A stretch of DNA of 64,000 bases from Pseudomonas sp. N040 (GTDB lineage: Bacteria; Pseudomonadota; Gammaproteobacteria; Pseudomonadales; Pseudomonadaceae): contig NZ_JADOBE010000002.1 of NCBI RefSeq assembly GCF_015637705.1, forward strand, positions 167,397-231,396, in the 5' to 3' direction. The stretch's first letter is position 1, and each line of letters starts with the position of its first letter. Made by a program: the position numbers and the translations under genes. The notes beneath the pieces are model-generated. The model was not told the DNA's origin and did not search any database. It worked only from the letters and a program-made list of their open reading frames with translations. Positions 45,848 through 56,855 of this stretch are shown piece after piece.

Positions 45848-47329
45848 TCAGGGAATCGCCGCCAGCAGCTTTTCCCAGTCCTTGGTTTCCTTCTTCGACA
45901 CTCCACCGAGCAGCTCGATGGCCTGGCGCAGGCGGAAACGGGTCAGATCGGGGCCAAGGATTTCCATGGCATCCAGCACCGACACCGAGCTGGCCTGGCC
46001 GCTGATGGCGGCGAACATCAGCGGCATGGCATCGCGCAGCTTGAGCTCGAGATGCTCGACCACGGCCTGGATGCAGCCGGTAATCCGCTCCTTTTCCCAC
46101 TGACGCAGCGCTTCGAGCTTCCACAGGATCAACTGCATGACCTGGCGCACCTGCTCGGCCGAGAGCTTCTTGTGCTCGAACAGCCCGGCGTCCGGGGTCA
46201 CCCCGCCCATAAAGAAGAAACCGGCCAGCGGCGCGATCTGGCTGAAGGTCTCGACCCGGCCCTGCACATGCGGGGCGATCTGCATCAGGTACCCGGGGTT
46301 GAGCGCCCACTGCTGCACTTCGGCGGCGAAACGCTCGACCGGCAGTTCACGCAGCCACTGACCATTCAGCCAGGACAGCTTCTCCAGGTCGAAGATCGGC
46401 CCGCCGAGGGAGATGCGCGACAGGTCGAAGTGCTCGATCATCTCGGCCAGCGAGAACTTCTCGCGCTCATCCGGCATCGACCAGCCCATGCGCCCCAGAT
46501 AGTTCAGCATGGCCTCCGGCAGATAGCCCATGCGCTCGTAGAAGGTGATGCTGGTCGGGTTCTTGCGCTTGGACAGCTTGCTCTTGTCCGGATTGCGCAG
46601 CAGCGGCATGTAGCACAGTGCCGGCTGCTCCCAGCCGAAGTATTCGTACAGCTTGATCAGCTTGGGCGCCGACGGCAGCCACTCCTCGCCACGCAGCACG
46701 TGGGTGATGCCCATCAGGTGATCGTCGACCACGTTGGCGAGGAAATAGGTCGGCAGGCCGTCGGCCTTCATCAGCACCTGCATGTCCATGCGGTCCCACG
46801 GAATCTCGACGTTGCCGCGCAACATGTCCGGCACGCTGCAGATGCCCTCGCTCGGCACCTTCATGCGGATCACATGGGACTCGCCGGCCTTGACGCGCCG
46901 CTGCGCCTCAGCCGGCTCCAGGTGCATGCAATGGCCGTCGTAGCGCGGCGTTTCCTTGTTGGCCATCTGTGCAGCTCGGACTTCATCCAGGCGTTCGGCC
47001 GAGCAGAAGCATGGAAAGGCGTGGCCCTTGCTGACCAACTCGGCCGAATACTGCTGGTAGATCGCCCCGCGTTCGCTCTGCCGGTAAGGGCCGTGCGGGC
47101 CACCGACATCCGGACCCTCGTCCCACTCGATGCCCAGCCAGCGCAGGGCGTCGAAGATCTGCTGTTCTGACTCGCGGCTGGAACGCACCTGATCGGTGTC
47201 CTCGATGCGCAGAATGAACTGGCCGCCGTGCTGGCGAGCAAAGCACAGATTGAACAGGGCAATATAGGCTGTGCCGACGTGGGGATCACCAGTGGGCGAA
47301 GGGGCGATACGGGTACGAACGGTGGTCAT
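45848..47329 (-). CDS. gltX: Glutamyl-tRNA synthetase
   Basis: The 493-residue class I synthetase has the HIGH-type motif [13 protein letters not shown] near 10-22 and the KMSKS-type [10 protein letters not shown]. Length is normal for GltX. It charges tRNA-Glu, and two tRNA-Glu genes lie directly downstream, a common Pseudomonas arrangement. The start [17 protein letters not shown] is the conserved family start. Confidence 0.97.
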   Translation of the reverse strand: MTTVRTRIAPSPTGDPHVGTAYIALFNLCFARQHGGQFILRIEDTDQVRSSRESEQQIFDALRWLGIEWDEGPDVGGPHGPYRQSERGAIYQQYSAELVSKGHAFPCFCSAERLDEVRAAQMANKETPRYDGHCMHLEPAEAQRRVKAGESHVIRMKVPSEGICSVPDMLRGNVEIPWDRMDMQVLMKADGLPTYFLANVVDDHLMGITHVLRGEEWLPSAPKLIKLYEYFGWEQPALCYMPLLRNPDKSKLSKRKNPTSITFYERMGYLPEAMLNYLGRMGWSMPDEREKFSLAEMIEHFDLSRISLGGPIFDLEKLSWLNGQWLRELPVERFAAEVQQWALNPGYLMQIAPHVQGRVETFSQIAPLAGFFFMGGVTPDAGLFEHKKLSAEQVRQVMQLILWKLEALRQWEKERITGCIQAVVEHLELKLRDAMPLMFAAISGQASSVSVLDAMEILGPDLTRFRLRQAIELLGGVSKKETKDWEKLLAAIP

Positions 47330-47383
47330 GAAGGGTCCCGGAGCAGAAAAGCGGAAAGGCGCGAATGGTAACAGGCGGGCCGC

Positions 47384-48274
47384 TCAGGGCTCCAGCATCT
47401 CGCGGTCGTCGGGGGGCAGGCGCTGTATCACGAAGTCGAGGAACGCCCTGACTTTCATCGCCTGGAAGCGCCGCGACGGATACACCGCATACAACTCGCC
47501 CATCGGCAATGCCACCTCGGGCATCAACTCGACCAGCTGCCCGCTTTCCACCACTTCCCGGCACAACATGCGTGGCAGGCCGGCGATCCCGGCCCCGGCA
47601 ATCGCCGCTTCGCGGGCAAAGGTGATGTTGTTGCAGGACAACGCGCAGTGACACGGGCGCTGCTCGCCTTTCAACGGCCAGTAGCGCGGATGATCCTGCG
47701 GCAACAGGATGGCCCGGTGCGCGGACAGATCAGCGGTGCTCATGGGCACGCCGTAGATGGCCAAGTATTCCGGGCTGGCGTAGAAGCGCCGCGAACTTTC
47801 GAACAGTTTGCGCGCAATCAGCGTCGAGTCCTGCGGCTGGCCGACCATGATGGCGATATCCACCCCCTCTTCCACCGGATCGACGCTGCGCGAGGTGATT
47901 TCGATCTCGGCACTGATCTGCGGGTATTCGCGCATGAAGGCGCCCACTGTCTGGCCGAGGAACATCTGGCCAAACTCGATCGGCGCGGTGATGCGCAACA
48001 GACCGGAAGGGGCCCGCTGCAACTGCATGACGGCCTGCTCGGCCTCGGCGAAGTCGAGCATGATCTGTCGACAACGCTCGTAATAAGCCTGGCCAACTTC
48101 GGTCAGGCGCAATTTTCGGGTGGTGCGGTTGAGCAGGCGCACCCCCAGGCGCTCTTCCAGCATGACAATGCGCCGGCTGACCGTGGACTTCTGCATGCCC
48201 AGGCTGGTGGCTGCCTGGGTAAAACTGTGCAACTCGACGACCCGGGTAAAAACCTGCGCATCATCCAGACTCAT
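47384..48274 (-). CDS. LysR family regulator, divergent from the efflux genes
   Basis: The 296-residue protein has a LysR helix-turn-helix (FTQAATSLGMQKSTVSRRI) and a LysR effector domain of the CrgA/AaeR-like subgroup (family trait: RRFYASPEYLAIYG). It is transcribed away from the EmrA-like gene and probably controls the efflux pair in response to a small molecule. The specific ligand is unknown. Confidence 0.88.
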   Translation of the reverse strand: MSLDDAQVFTRVVELHSFTQAATSLGMQKSTVSRRIVMLEERLGVRLLNRTTRKLRLTEVGQAYYERCRQIMLDFAEAEQAVMQLQRAPSGLLRITAPIEFGQMFLGQTVGAFMREYPQISAEIEITSRSVDPVEEGVDIAIMVGQPQDSTLIARKLFESSRRFYASPEYLAIYGVPMSTADLSAHRAILLPQDHPRYWPLKGEQRPCHCALSCNNITFAREAAIAGAGIAGLPRMLCREVVESGQLVELMPEVALPMGELYAVYPSRRFQAMKVRAFLDFVIQRLPPDDREMLEP

Positions 48275-48392
48275 GGCTGCTCCTCAAAAGATTGTTCCCC
48301 ACAAGCAACAAAGCATGCGAAGTCTAGCCTCTATATCCATCAAGGGAACACTGTTAAATTACTGCTCCGCTTAATAAAACCCCGAGCACTCC
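48275..48392. promoter_or_regulatory. Divergent control region of the EmrAB-like genes
   Basis: The 118-base gap contains inverted arms TGTTCCC (48294-48300) and GGGAACA (48345-48351), 44 bases apart. These could be two half-sites for the LysR regulator. A TTAAAT stretch lies just after the second arm. Promoter elements could not be assigned firmly. Confidence 0.4.
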
Positions 48393-49439
48393 ATGCCCGC
48401 AAAACTTCAACGCCGACTGTTCAGTTTTCTGATTGCTGTTGGCCTGCTGGCCGCCGGGCTCTTTGCGCACTGGCTACTGATCGGTCGCTTCCACGAAAGC
48501 ACCGACAACGCCTATGTGCAGGCGGAAATCACCCGAATCTCCAGCCAACTGGGCGCGCGGGTCAGCGAAGTGCTGGTCGAAGACAACCAGCATGTGGACA
48601 AGGGCGCGCTGCTGATTCGCCTGGAAGCCGATGATTTCAAACTGGCCCTGGAGCGCGCCCAGGCCGCCCTGACCACCCGCGAGGCCGAACTGAGCCAGGC
48701 GCGCAGCCGGCTGAGCCAGCAATCCAGCCTGATCGCCGCCAGCCGTGCCGATGTCAGTGCCAGCCAGGCCACCCTCGGGCGGACCAAGATAGACCTGAAC
48801 CGCGCACAGGCCCTGCGCAAGCCGGGGTTCGTCTCCGAAGAGCGCGTCACCACCCTGACGGCCGACAGCCGGGTCGCCAGCTCCCTGGTGAGCAAGGCCG
48901 AGGCTGACCTGCAGGCCCAGCGCCAGCAAGTCGAAACCCTGAATGCCGAAGTCCAGCGCCTCGAAGCGCAGATCAGCACCGCCCGTGCCGATATCGCCCA
49001 GGCCGAACTGAACCTGGCGCGCACGGAAATCCATGCCCCGGTTAGCGGCATGGTCGGCCAGCGCACGGTGCGCGTCGGCCAGATCGTGCAGCCGGGCACC
49101 TTCCTGCTGGCCCTGGTGCCGCAGGACTCGCTGTGGGTCCAGGCGAATTTCAAGGAAACCCAGATCGGCGAGATGCAACCGGGGCAAAAGGCTGAACTGC
49201 TGTTCGACAGCTACCCCGACACACCGATCGAAGGCACCGTCGAAAGCCTGTTCGCCGCCTCCGGAGCCCAGTTCAGCCTGCTGCCACCGGACAATGCCAC
49301 CGGCAACTTCACCAAGGTCGTGCAACGCATCCCGGTCAAGCTGACCTTCGCCGCCGACAATCCCCTGCACGGCAAGATTCGTCCCGGCATGTCCGTCGAA
49401 GTGGACGTGGACCTGCGGACCGGCGCCAGTGGCGAATAA
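48393..49439 (+). CDS. HlyD/EmrA family membrane fusion protein
   Basis: The 348-residue protein has one N-terminal membrane helix (residues 9-28), a lipoyl half-motif (ISSQLGARVSEVLVEDNQHV), a long coiled-coil hairpin rich in Ala, Gln and Glu, the second lipoyl half (IHAPVSGMVGQRTVRVGQIV) and a beta-barrel domain. It is the periplasmic adaptor of an MFS tripartite pump. It overlaps the transporter gene by 11 bases. An outer-membrane TolC-like channel is not encoded here. Confidence 0.92.
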   Translation: MPAKLQRRLFSFLIAVGLLAAGLFAHWLLIGRFHESTDNAYVQAEITRISSQLGARVSEVLVEDNQHVDKGALLIRLEADDFKLALERAQAALTTREAELSQARSRLSQQSSLIAASRADVSASQATLGRTKIDLNRAQALRKPGFVSEERVTTLTADSRVASSLVSKAEADLQAQRQQVETLNAEVQRLEAQISTARADIAQAELNLARTEIHAPVSGMVGQRTVRVGQIVQPGTFLLALVPQDSLWVQANFKETQIGEMQPGQKAELLFDSYPDTPIEGTVESLFAASGAQFSLLPPDNATGNFTKVVQRIPVKLTFAADNPLHGKIRPGMSVEVDVDLRTGASGE

Positions 49440-50979
49440 TCCAGTCGGCCGCGCCACCGACGATCCGACGCGGCGCGACTGGATCGCCATCTACTGCGCC
49501 ATCCTCGGCGCCTTCCTGGCGATGATGGACATCCAGATCACCAACTCCTCACTGAAGGAGATCCAGGGCGCGCTGTCCGCCACCCTGGAAGAAGGCTCAT
49601 GGATATCCACTTCCTACCTGGTGGCCGAAATCATCATGATTCCGCTCACCGCCTGGCTCACCCAGCTGCTCTCGGTGCGCCGCCTGGCGATCTGGGTCAC
49701 TTCCTGTTTTATGCTGTCGTCGATGCTCTGCTCGCTGGCCTGGAACCTCGAAAGCATGATCATCTTCCGCGCCCTGCAAGGTTTCAGCGGTGGCGCCCTG
49801 ATCCCGCTGGCGTTCACCCTGTCCTACATGAAGGTACCGGACCGCATGCGCCCGCGGACCATGGCGCTGTTTGCCCTGACCACCACTTTTGCCCCGGCCA
49901 TCGGCCCGACCCTGGGCGGCTGGCTGACGGAAAACCTCGGCTGGCAGTACATCTTCTACATCAACCTGCCGCCGGCACTGCTGATGATCGCCGGCCTGAT
50001 GTACAGCCTGGACAAGCAGAAGCCGCACTGGGAACTGCTCAAGCAGACTGACTATGCCGGGATACTGTGCATGGCCATCGGCCTGGGTTGCCTGCAGGTG
50101 TTTCTCGAAGAGGGCTACCGCAAGGACTGGCTGGAGTCGACCCTCATCGTCAGCCTCGGCTGCATCGCCTTCATCGCCCTCGGCCTGTTCATCATCCTGC
50201 AGTTCACTCGAGAAAATCCGCTGATCAACCTGCGCATCCTCGGCGAGCGCAACTTCGCCCTGGGCAGCATCTCGATATTCTTCATCGGCATGGCGATCTA
50301 CGGCACTGTGTTCATCCTCACGCTCTACCTGGCCCAGATCCACAGCTACAATCCGCAGCAGATCGGCCGGGTGCTGCTCTGGACCGGGCTGCCGCAGTTG
50401 CTGGTGATCCCGTTGGTACCACTGCTGCTGCGCAAGGTCGACCCGCGCTGGATGTGCGCCTGCGGCCTGACGCTGATTGCCCTGTCGACCGTTGCCAACA
50501 CCGGCATGAGCCTGGACTTTGCCGGCGAGCAGCTGACCCATACCCTGCTGATCCGCGCCATGGGCCAGCCGCTGGTGATCGTGACCAGCTCGCTGATCTG
50601 CATGGCCTTCCTGATGCCGCAGGACATCGGCTCCGGCTCGAGCCTGTACAACGTGCTGCGCAACCTCGGCGGCGCCGTGGGCATCGCGCTGATCGCCACC
50701 CTGCTCGACAACCGCAGCAAGACCTACTTCGACTATCTGCGCGAGTCGATCCTGCCAAGCAACCCGCAGGTCGCCGAACGCCTGGCCCTGCTCACGGAAA
50801 AGCTCGGTAGCGAAACCGCGGCCCTCGGCAAGATCAGTGAAATCACCCACCAGCAGGCACAGATCATGGCCTTCAACGATGCCTTCATGGCCATCGCCCT
50901 CGGCCTGGCCATCAGCCTGACTGCAATCCTGCTGACCAAGAAGCTGCCGGCCAACGTCAGTGTCGAGCCCGTGCACTAG
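49429..50979 (+). CDS. DHA2 family MFS efflux transporter (EmrB-like)
   Basis: The 516-residue protein has 14 predicted helices and the DHA2 signature near helix 5 (FAPAIGPTLGGWLTENLGWQ). It starts at a GTG inside the end of the adaptor gene, so translation is coupled. With the EmrA-like protein it should export a drug, dye or weak acid across both membranes. The substrate is not deducible. Confidence 0.93.
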   Translation: MANNPVGRATDDPTRRDWIAIYCAILGAFLAMMDIQITNSSLKEIQGALSATLEEGSWISTSYLVAEIIMIPLTAWLTQLLSVRRLAIWVTSCFMLSSMLCSLAWNLESMIIFRALQGFSGGALIPLAFTLSYMKVPDRMRPRTMALFALTTTFAPAIGPTLGGWLTENLGWQYIFYINLPPALLMIAGLMYSLDKQKPHWELLKQTDYAGILCMAIGLGCLQVFLEEGYRKDWLESTLIVSLGCIAFIALGLFIILQFTRENPLINLRILGERNFALGSISIFFIGMAIYGTVFILTLYLAQIHSYNPQQIGRVLLWTGLPQLLVIPLVPLLLRKVDPRWMCACGLTLIALSTVANTGMSLDFAGEQLTHTLLIRAMGQPLVIVTSSLICMAFLMPQDIGSGSSLYNVLRNLGGAVGIALIATLLDNRSKTYFDYLRESILPSNPQVAERLALLTEKLGSETAALGKISEITHQQAQIMAFNDAFMAIALGLAISLTAILLTKKLPANVSVEPVH

Positions 50980-51017
50980 CGATTCGGCTCGAACCAAGTG
51001 TGAATACCGGGCTAACC

Positions 51018-51079
51018 GTGGGAGCCAGCTTGCTGGCGATGCTCTTGGAGCACCGAATCGCCAGCAAGCTGGCTCCTAC
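51018..51079. repeat. REPIN: inverted pair of REP elements
   Basis: GTGGGAGCCAGCTTGCTGGCGAT is followed by its inverted copy ATCGCCAGCAAGCTGGCTCC, with a short spacer. The pair lies between the convergent EmrB-like gene and uvrB, a typical REPIN position. It belongs to the same family as 6798-6820 and 53819-53879. Confidence 0.8.
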
Positions 51080-51104
51080 ACACAGCAGCCCCTGCCCGCC
51101 AGCG

Positions 51105-53117
<2,013 letters not shown>

Positions 53118-53167
53118 CGGTATCTCGAGAACTGGGCGGCGAAAGGGGCTGTTTATATCACGCCGGC

Positions 53168-53401
53168 TTAGTGCCAGCCCGGCTGCCAGAGCGCCGTATC
53201 CTCCAGCGCGGACCAGTGCAGGCTGAACTGACGCTTGCTCAACAGCGCCTCCAGGGTTAACCGGGTAACGCGCTGGGGGTCCTCGTCATCCACCTCCAGC
53301 GCCACCACCAGGAAGTGCTTTTCGCGCTGCTGCGGCTGCACCGCAGTCCACTTGCTGCCGGCCAGTTTTTTCGGATGCCAGGAGCGTTCGGGATAGGGCA
53401 T
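53168..53401 (-). CDS. TIGR02450 family Trp-rich protein
   Basis: The ATG at 53401 gives 77 residues starting [20 protein letters not shown]. The family features are the [15 protein letters not shown] motif, REKHFLVV, and several Trp residues (W8, W18, W63 and W72). Longer upstream frames run into the SRP RNA gene and are not credible. The function of the family is unknown. It is 50 bases downstream of uvrB's start. Confidence 0.88.
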   Translation of the reverse strand: MPYPERSWHPKKLAGSKWTAVQPQQREKHFLVVALEVDDEDPQRVTRLTLEALLSKRQFSLHWSALEDTALWQPGWH

Positions 53402-53599
53402 GGGAACTCCATCTGGGAGGGGTACGCCAGCAGGCCGCCGGGCCATTGCATATAGCGCCGGCGGAACAGTCGTTGCCGGCCAGCACCCACAGGCACACGC
53501 CAGCGGTCGCCGGGCAACACCTGAGTGTTCAACACGACTGCCAAGTAAACAATTTGGGTTGAAATCCGCGCTTTCAAGGACAAGGGCCGCGGGATTGGA

Positions 53600-53709
53600 G
53601 GTGGACCCACCAGCCACACCCCGGCACACAATGTCACCGCTGCGGCTGCTCCCTTCCAGGCCTGACCGGGTTCACGGCTGATCGTTGCGGGGGGACCGGC
53701 AGGCCCACC
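53600..53709 (-). ncRNA. ffs: 4.5S RNA of the signal recognition particle
   Basis: On the minus strand the sequence contains GGTCAGGCCTGGAAGGGAGCAGCC, quoted here in two parts: GGTCAGGCC and GGAAGGGAGCAGCC, the universally conserved SRP RNA tip with its GGAA tetraloop. Terminal 5' GGTGGGCC pairs with 3' GGTCCACC over 8 pairs including one wobble, which fixes the ends and gives about 110 bases. It binds Ffh for co-translational membrane targeting. No protein gene is implied by overlapping frames. Confidence 0.93.
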
Positions 53710-53791
53710 ATAAAGACACCCGCCAGACGGCGAGCGGCGCCATTGTACCGGCTTGCCGGCAACTTACAACCGCCCAGACGAAAGGCTATGT

Positions 53792-53915
53792 CCCAGTTAC
53801 GTGTTGTGGAGCTTTTTTGTAGGAGCGAGCTTGCTCGCGATGCGCTGGCATAGCTTCTCGCCAGCAAGCTGGCTCCTACAGAAAGCGAGAAAGTGGCTAG
53901 CAACACATAACTGGG
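53792..53915. repeat. Nested palindrome enclosing a REPIN
   Basis: Outer inverted arms CCCAGTTACGTGTTG (53792-53806) and CAACACATAACTGGG (53901-53915), with a single mismatch, enclose a REPIN at 53819-53879. The inner REPs are a CGAGCTTGCTCG copy and a GCCAGCAAGCTGGC copy in inverted order. The whole 124 bases would fold as one long hairpin between ffs and the deaD terminator. Confidence 0.75.
53819..53879. repeat. REPIN: inverted pair of REP elements
   Basis: GTAGGAGCGAGCTTGCTCGC and, inverted, CGCCAGCAAGCTGGCTCCTAC bracket a short spacer. The two halves are different subtypes of the same REP family. Confidence 0.8.
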
Positions 53916-53926
53916 TCAGCGCCAAA

Positions 53927-53955
53927 CGAAAAGCCCGCTGCGCAAGGCAGCGGGC
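53927..53955 (-). terminator. Rho-independent terminator of the RNA helicase gene
   Basis: On the minus strand GCCCGCTGC-cttgc-GCAGCGGGC is a perfect 9-base-pair stem followed by TTTTCGTTT. It is 34 bases past the helicase stop codon. Confidence 0.88.
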
Positions 53956-53988
53956 CATCGATGTTGCAGCGTCACGCCGGGGCGCGCA

Positions 53989-55659
53989 TCAATCTTCGCG
54001 GTAGCGCCGCAGCTTGAGAGCCTTGCCGGCGACACGGGTGTCCTTCAGCTTGGCCAGCAGGCGATCGAGACCTTCCTCGGGCAGCTCGACCAGGCTGAAC
54101 GCCTCGCGGATCTGGATCCGGCCGATGGCTTCGCGGGTCAGGCCGCCTTCGTTGAGGATGGCACCCAGCAGATTCTTCGCGGCGATGCCGTCACGCGTGC
54201 CCAGGGCGGTGCGGCAACGCGCACGGCCTTCGGTCACGGCAACCGGCGCGCGCGGCGGACGACGATCGGTGGAATCGGTCGAGCTGCGCTCGCTGCGTTC
54301 ACGTGGCGCCGAAGCCGTCGGCACCAGCGGCTGCTCGCGCTCGACCGCAGCCAGGGTCAGCGCCTGGCCGTTGGTCGCCTTGCGCAACAGCGCAGCGGCC
54401 AGCGCACGCGGGCTGCAACCGATATCGGCAATCAGGCGATCAAGCAATTCGCCGTGGCTGCCCTCGGCATCGGCGACCAGCGGGGCCAGGCTGTTGGTGA
54501 GCTTCTTGATGCGTGCATCGAGCACCTGCTTGGCATCGGGCAGGCGAATCTCCGTGATTTTCTGCCCGGTCACGCGCTCGACCGACTGCAGCATGCGGCG
54601 CTCGCGCGGCGTCACCAGCAACAAGGCCCGACCCTCGCGCCCGGCACGCCCGGTACGGCCGATACGGTGCACGTAGGATTCCGGATCGTAGGGCATATCC
54701 ACGTTGAGCACGTGGGTGATGCGCGGCACATCGAGGCCACGGGCTGCCACGTCGGTGGCCACCACGATATCCAGGCGGCCGTCTTTCAGCGAGTCGATCA
54801 CCCGCTCGCGCTGGTTCTGCGCGATATCACCATTCAGCGCGGCCACCTTGTAGCCTTTGATTTCCAGGGCAGCCGCCAGGTCCAGGGTGGCCTGCTTGGT
54901 GCGCACGAAGGCAATCAGCGCATCGAAATCCTCGACTTCGAGCAGGCGCGCCACGGCAGAGACTTTCTGATCGGCATGCACCATCAGGAACGCCTGCTGG
55001 ATGGCCTCGACCGTCTGGGTCTTGTTGGCAATCTTGATGTGCTTGGGCGTGCGCAGGTGCTTTTCCGCGATGCCGCGGATCGACGCGGGCAGCGTGGCGG
55101 AGAACAGCACGCTCTGGCGCTCGGCCGGCATGGCCTCGAAGATCACTTCCAGATCGTCCATGAAGCCCAGCTTGAGCATCTCGTCGGCTTCGTCGAGGAC
55201 CAGGAAGCGAATGGTCGACAGCACCTGGCCATTACGGCTGAGGTGATCCACCAGACGCCCCGGGGTGGCCACAATCACCTGCGCACCCTTGCGGATCGCA
55301 GCCAGCTGCGGGCCCATCGGCGCGCCACCGTAGACAGCCACGACACTCAGACCGGGCATCTGCTTGGAATAAGTTTCGAAGGCGGTAGCCACCTGCAAGG
55401 CCAGCTCGCGGGTGGGCGCCAGAATCAGCGCCTGCGGCTCACGCTTGGAGGGATCGATTTTCGACAAAATCGGCAGCGCAAAGGCGGCGGTCTTGCCGGT
55501 GCCGGTCTGTGCCTGGCCAATCATGTCGTGGCCGGCAAGGATTACCGGGATAGCTTGTTCCTGAATCGGGGACGGCTCTTCGTAGCCAACCGCGGTAGTC
55601 GCCGCGAGAACATTGGGGTGAAGTCCGAGCGCGGCGAAGCCGCCGGGTATCTGGGTCAT
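53989..55659 (-). CDS. deaD: DEAD-box RNA helicase (DeaD/CsdA type)
   Basis: The 556-residue protein has AQTGTGKT at 50-57, DEAD at 156-159, SAT, and HRIGRTGRAGR. These are followed by a helical linker, a charged serine/arginine stretch, and a DbpA-like RNA-binding domain ending GKALKLRRYRED. This layout fits the cold-shock helicase CsdA/DeaD, which helps ribosome assembly and mRNA decay. A long structured leader and a strong terminator bracket it. Confidence 0.9.
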   Translation of the reverse strand: MTQIPGGFAALGLHPNVLAATTAVGYEEPSPIQEQAIPVILAGHDMIGQAQTGTGKTAAFALPILSKIDPSKREPQALILAPTRELALQVATAFETYSKQMPGLSVVAVYGGAPMGPQLAAIRKGAQVIVATPGRLVDHLSRNGQVLSTIRFLVLDEADEMLKLGFMDDLEVIFEAMPAERQSVLFSATLPASIRGIAEKHLRTPKHIKIANKTQTVEAIQQAFLMVHADQKVSAVARLLEVEDFDALIAFVRTKQATLDLAAALEIKGYKVAALNGDIAQNQRERVIDSLKDGRLDIVVATDVAARGLDVPRITHVLNVDMPYDPESYVHRIGRTGRAGREGRALLLVTPRERRMLQSVERVTGQKITEIRLPDAKQVLDARIKKLTNSLAPLVADAEGSHGELLDRLIADIGCSPRALAAALLRKATNGQALTLAAVEREQPLVPTASAPRERSERSSTDSTDRRPPRAPVAVTEGRARCRTALGTRDGIAAKNLLGAILNEGGLTREAIGRIQIREAFSLVELPEEGLDRLLAKLKDTRVAGKALKLRRYRED

Positions 55660-56021
55660 GGGTCTGCCTCATGTGCATCCGCAAAGACCCAAGCCCCCCG
55701 AGGCTGCACTTGCCGTGAAAGACCTTGTGGGTCGCCCTGGCAGCCTGAATGACGAGTATTTGCGTGAACGCGTGTTGATATGAAAGTAACGTCAAGGAGG
55801 TCCGCAAGGCGGACCAGCAATCGAAGCGCAGCTTCGAGATGTTGAACCTGAACGAGGCCAATCGTTTGGCCGGCGCGAATCATACAGGAAAAGCCCGGCC
55901 TCCGGGCAGCTTTTCCACTTTACCGGACGAGCGCGCCAGCCGGACATGGACAAGCGTCACGCGGGCAGCTATATCCCTTCGGGCATCCCCGCAGACCACT
56001 GACCCGTTCAAGGATCCTCCC
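55660..56021 (-). promoter_or_regulatory. Structured leader of deaD and divergent promoter region
   Basis: The 362-base gap between deaD and the divergent crotonase gene has two adjacent hairpins on the deaD side: GGTCCGC/GCGGACC at 55799-55815 and TCGAAGC/GCTTCGA at 55821-55837. Known csdA/deaD genes have long leaders that mediate autoregulation and cold induction, so these may be part of such a leader. No gene was found in the gap. Confidence 0.5.
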
Positions 56022-56813
56022 ATGACCTCCAGCAGCGCCGGCCGCGTCACTCGTGAAACCCGTGGTCACATCAGGCTGATCGGCCTTGACCGGGTCGCCA
56101 AGCGCAACGCTTTCGACGAAGCCATGCTGGTTGACCTGGTGCTGGCGATGGGCGAGTACGAGCGCGACGACAACGCCCGCTGCGCCTTGCTGTTTGCCCA
56201 TGGCGAGCACTTCACCGGAGGCCTCGACCTGGCCAGCGTCAGCGAGCTGTTCCGCCATGGCTGGGAGCTGCCCAAGGGCGCCATCGACCTGTGGGGCACC
56301 TTTGGCGGCCCGCGCCTGAGCAAGCCGCTGATTGTCGCCGTGCAAGGCTATTGCTTCACCATCGGCATCGAACTGATGCTCGCCGCCGATATCAGCCTGT
56401 GCGCCAGCAATACCCGCTTCGCCCAGATGGAAGTGCAGCGCGGCATCCTGCCGTTTGCCGGGGCTACCCTGCGCCTGCCGCATGTTGCCGGCTGGGGCAA
56501 TGCCATGCGCTGGCTGCTGACCGGCGACGAGTTCGATGCCGGCGAAGCCTATCGCATCGGCCTGACCCAGGAAGTCATGGCCAGCGAGGAACTGCTGCCG
56601 CGCGCCATCTGGCTCACCGAGCGGGTGGCCGCGCAGGCGCCGCTGGGCATCCAGGCCACCCTCGCCACCGCCCGCCAGGCCTTCAGCCATGGCGCCGAGG
56701 TGGCCGCGCGCAGCCTCAAGCCGCTGGCCAGGGAACTGCTCGCCAGCGAAGACGCCCGCGAGGGCCTGCTGGCCATGCAGGAACGCCGCCCGGGCAATTT
56801 CAAGGGTTGTTGA
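56022..56813 (+). CDS. Crotonase/enoyl-CoA hydratase family protein
   Basis: The ATG at 56022 gives 263 residues. Crotonase motifs are EHFTGGLDLASV, the oxyanion segment GYCFTIGIELMLAADI with the first Glu, and FAQMEVQRGILPFAGATLRL with the second Glu present, so hydratase chemistry is plausible. The fatty or aromatic acyl-CoA substrate is not known. It stands alone, divergent from deaD and convergent with the DUF2252 gene. Confidence 0.87.
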   Translation: MTSSSAGRVTRETRGHIRLIGLDRVAKRNAFDEAMLVDLVLAMGEYERDDNARCALLFAHGEHFTGGLDLASVSELFRHGWELPKGAIDLWGTFGGPRLSKPLIVAVQGYCFTIGIELMLAADISLCASNTRFAQMEVQRGILPFAGATLRLPHVAGWGNAMRWLLTGDEFDAGEAYRIGLTQEVMASEELLPRAIWLTERVAAQAPLGIQATLATARQAFSHGAEVAARSLKPLARELLASEDAREGLLAMQERRPGNFKGC

Positions 56814-56855
56814 ACCGGCCTGACCAGCTCGCCCGCGGCCCTTGCCAAGGCGGCG

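Noticed and set aside
53257..53637. Overlapping open frames across the SRP RNA region
   Set aside because: The DNA contains the conserved 4.5S RNA tip and closing stem; the frames have no family motif, and the Trp-rich protein already occupies the end of this interval.
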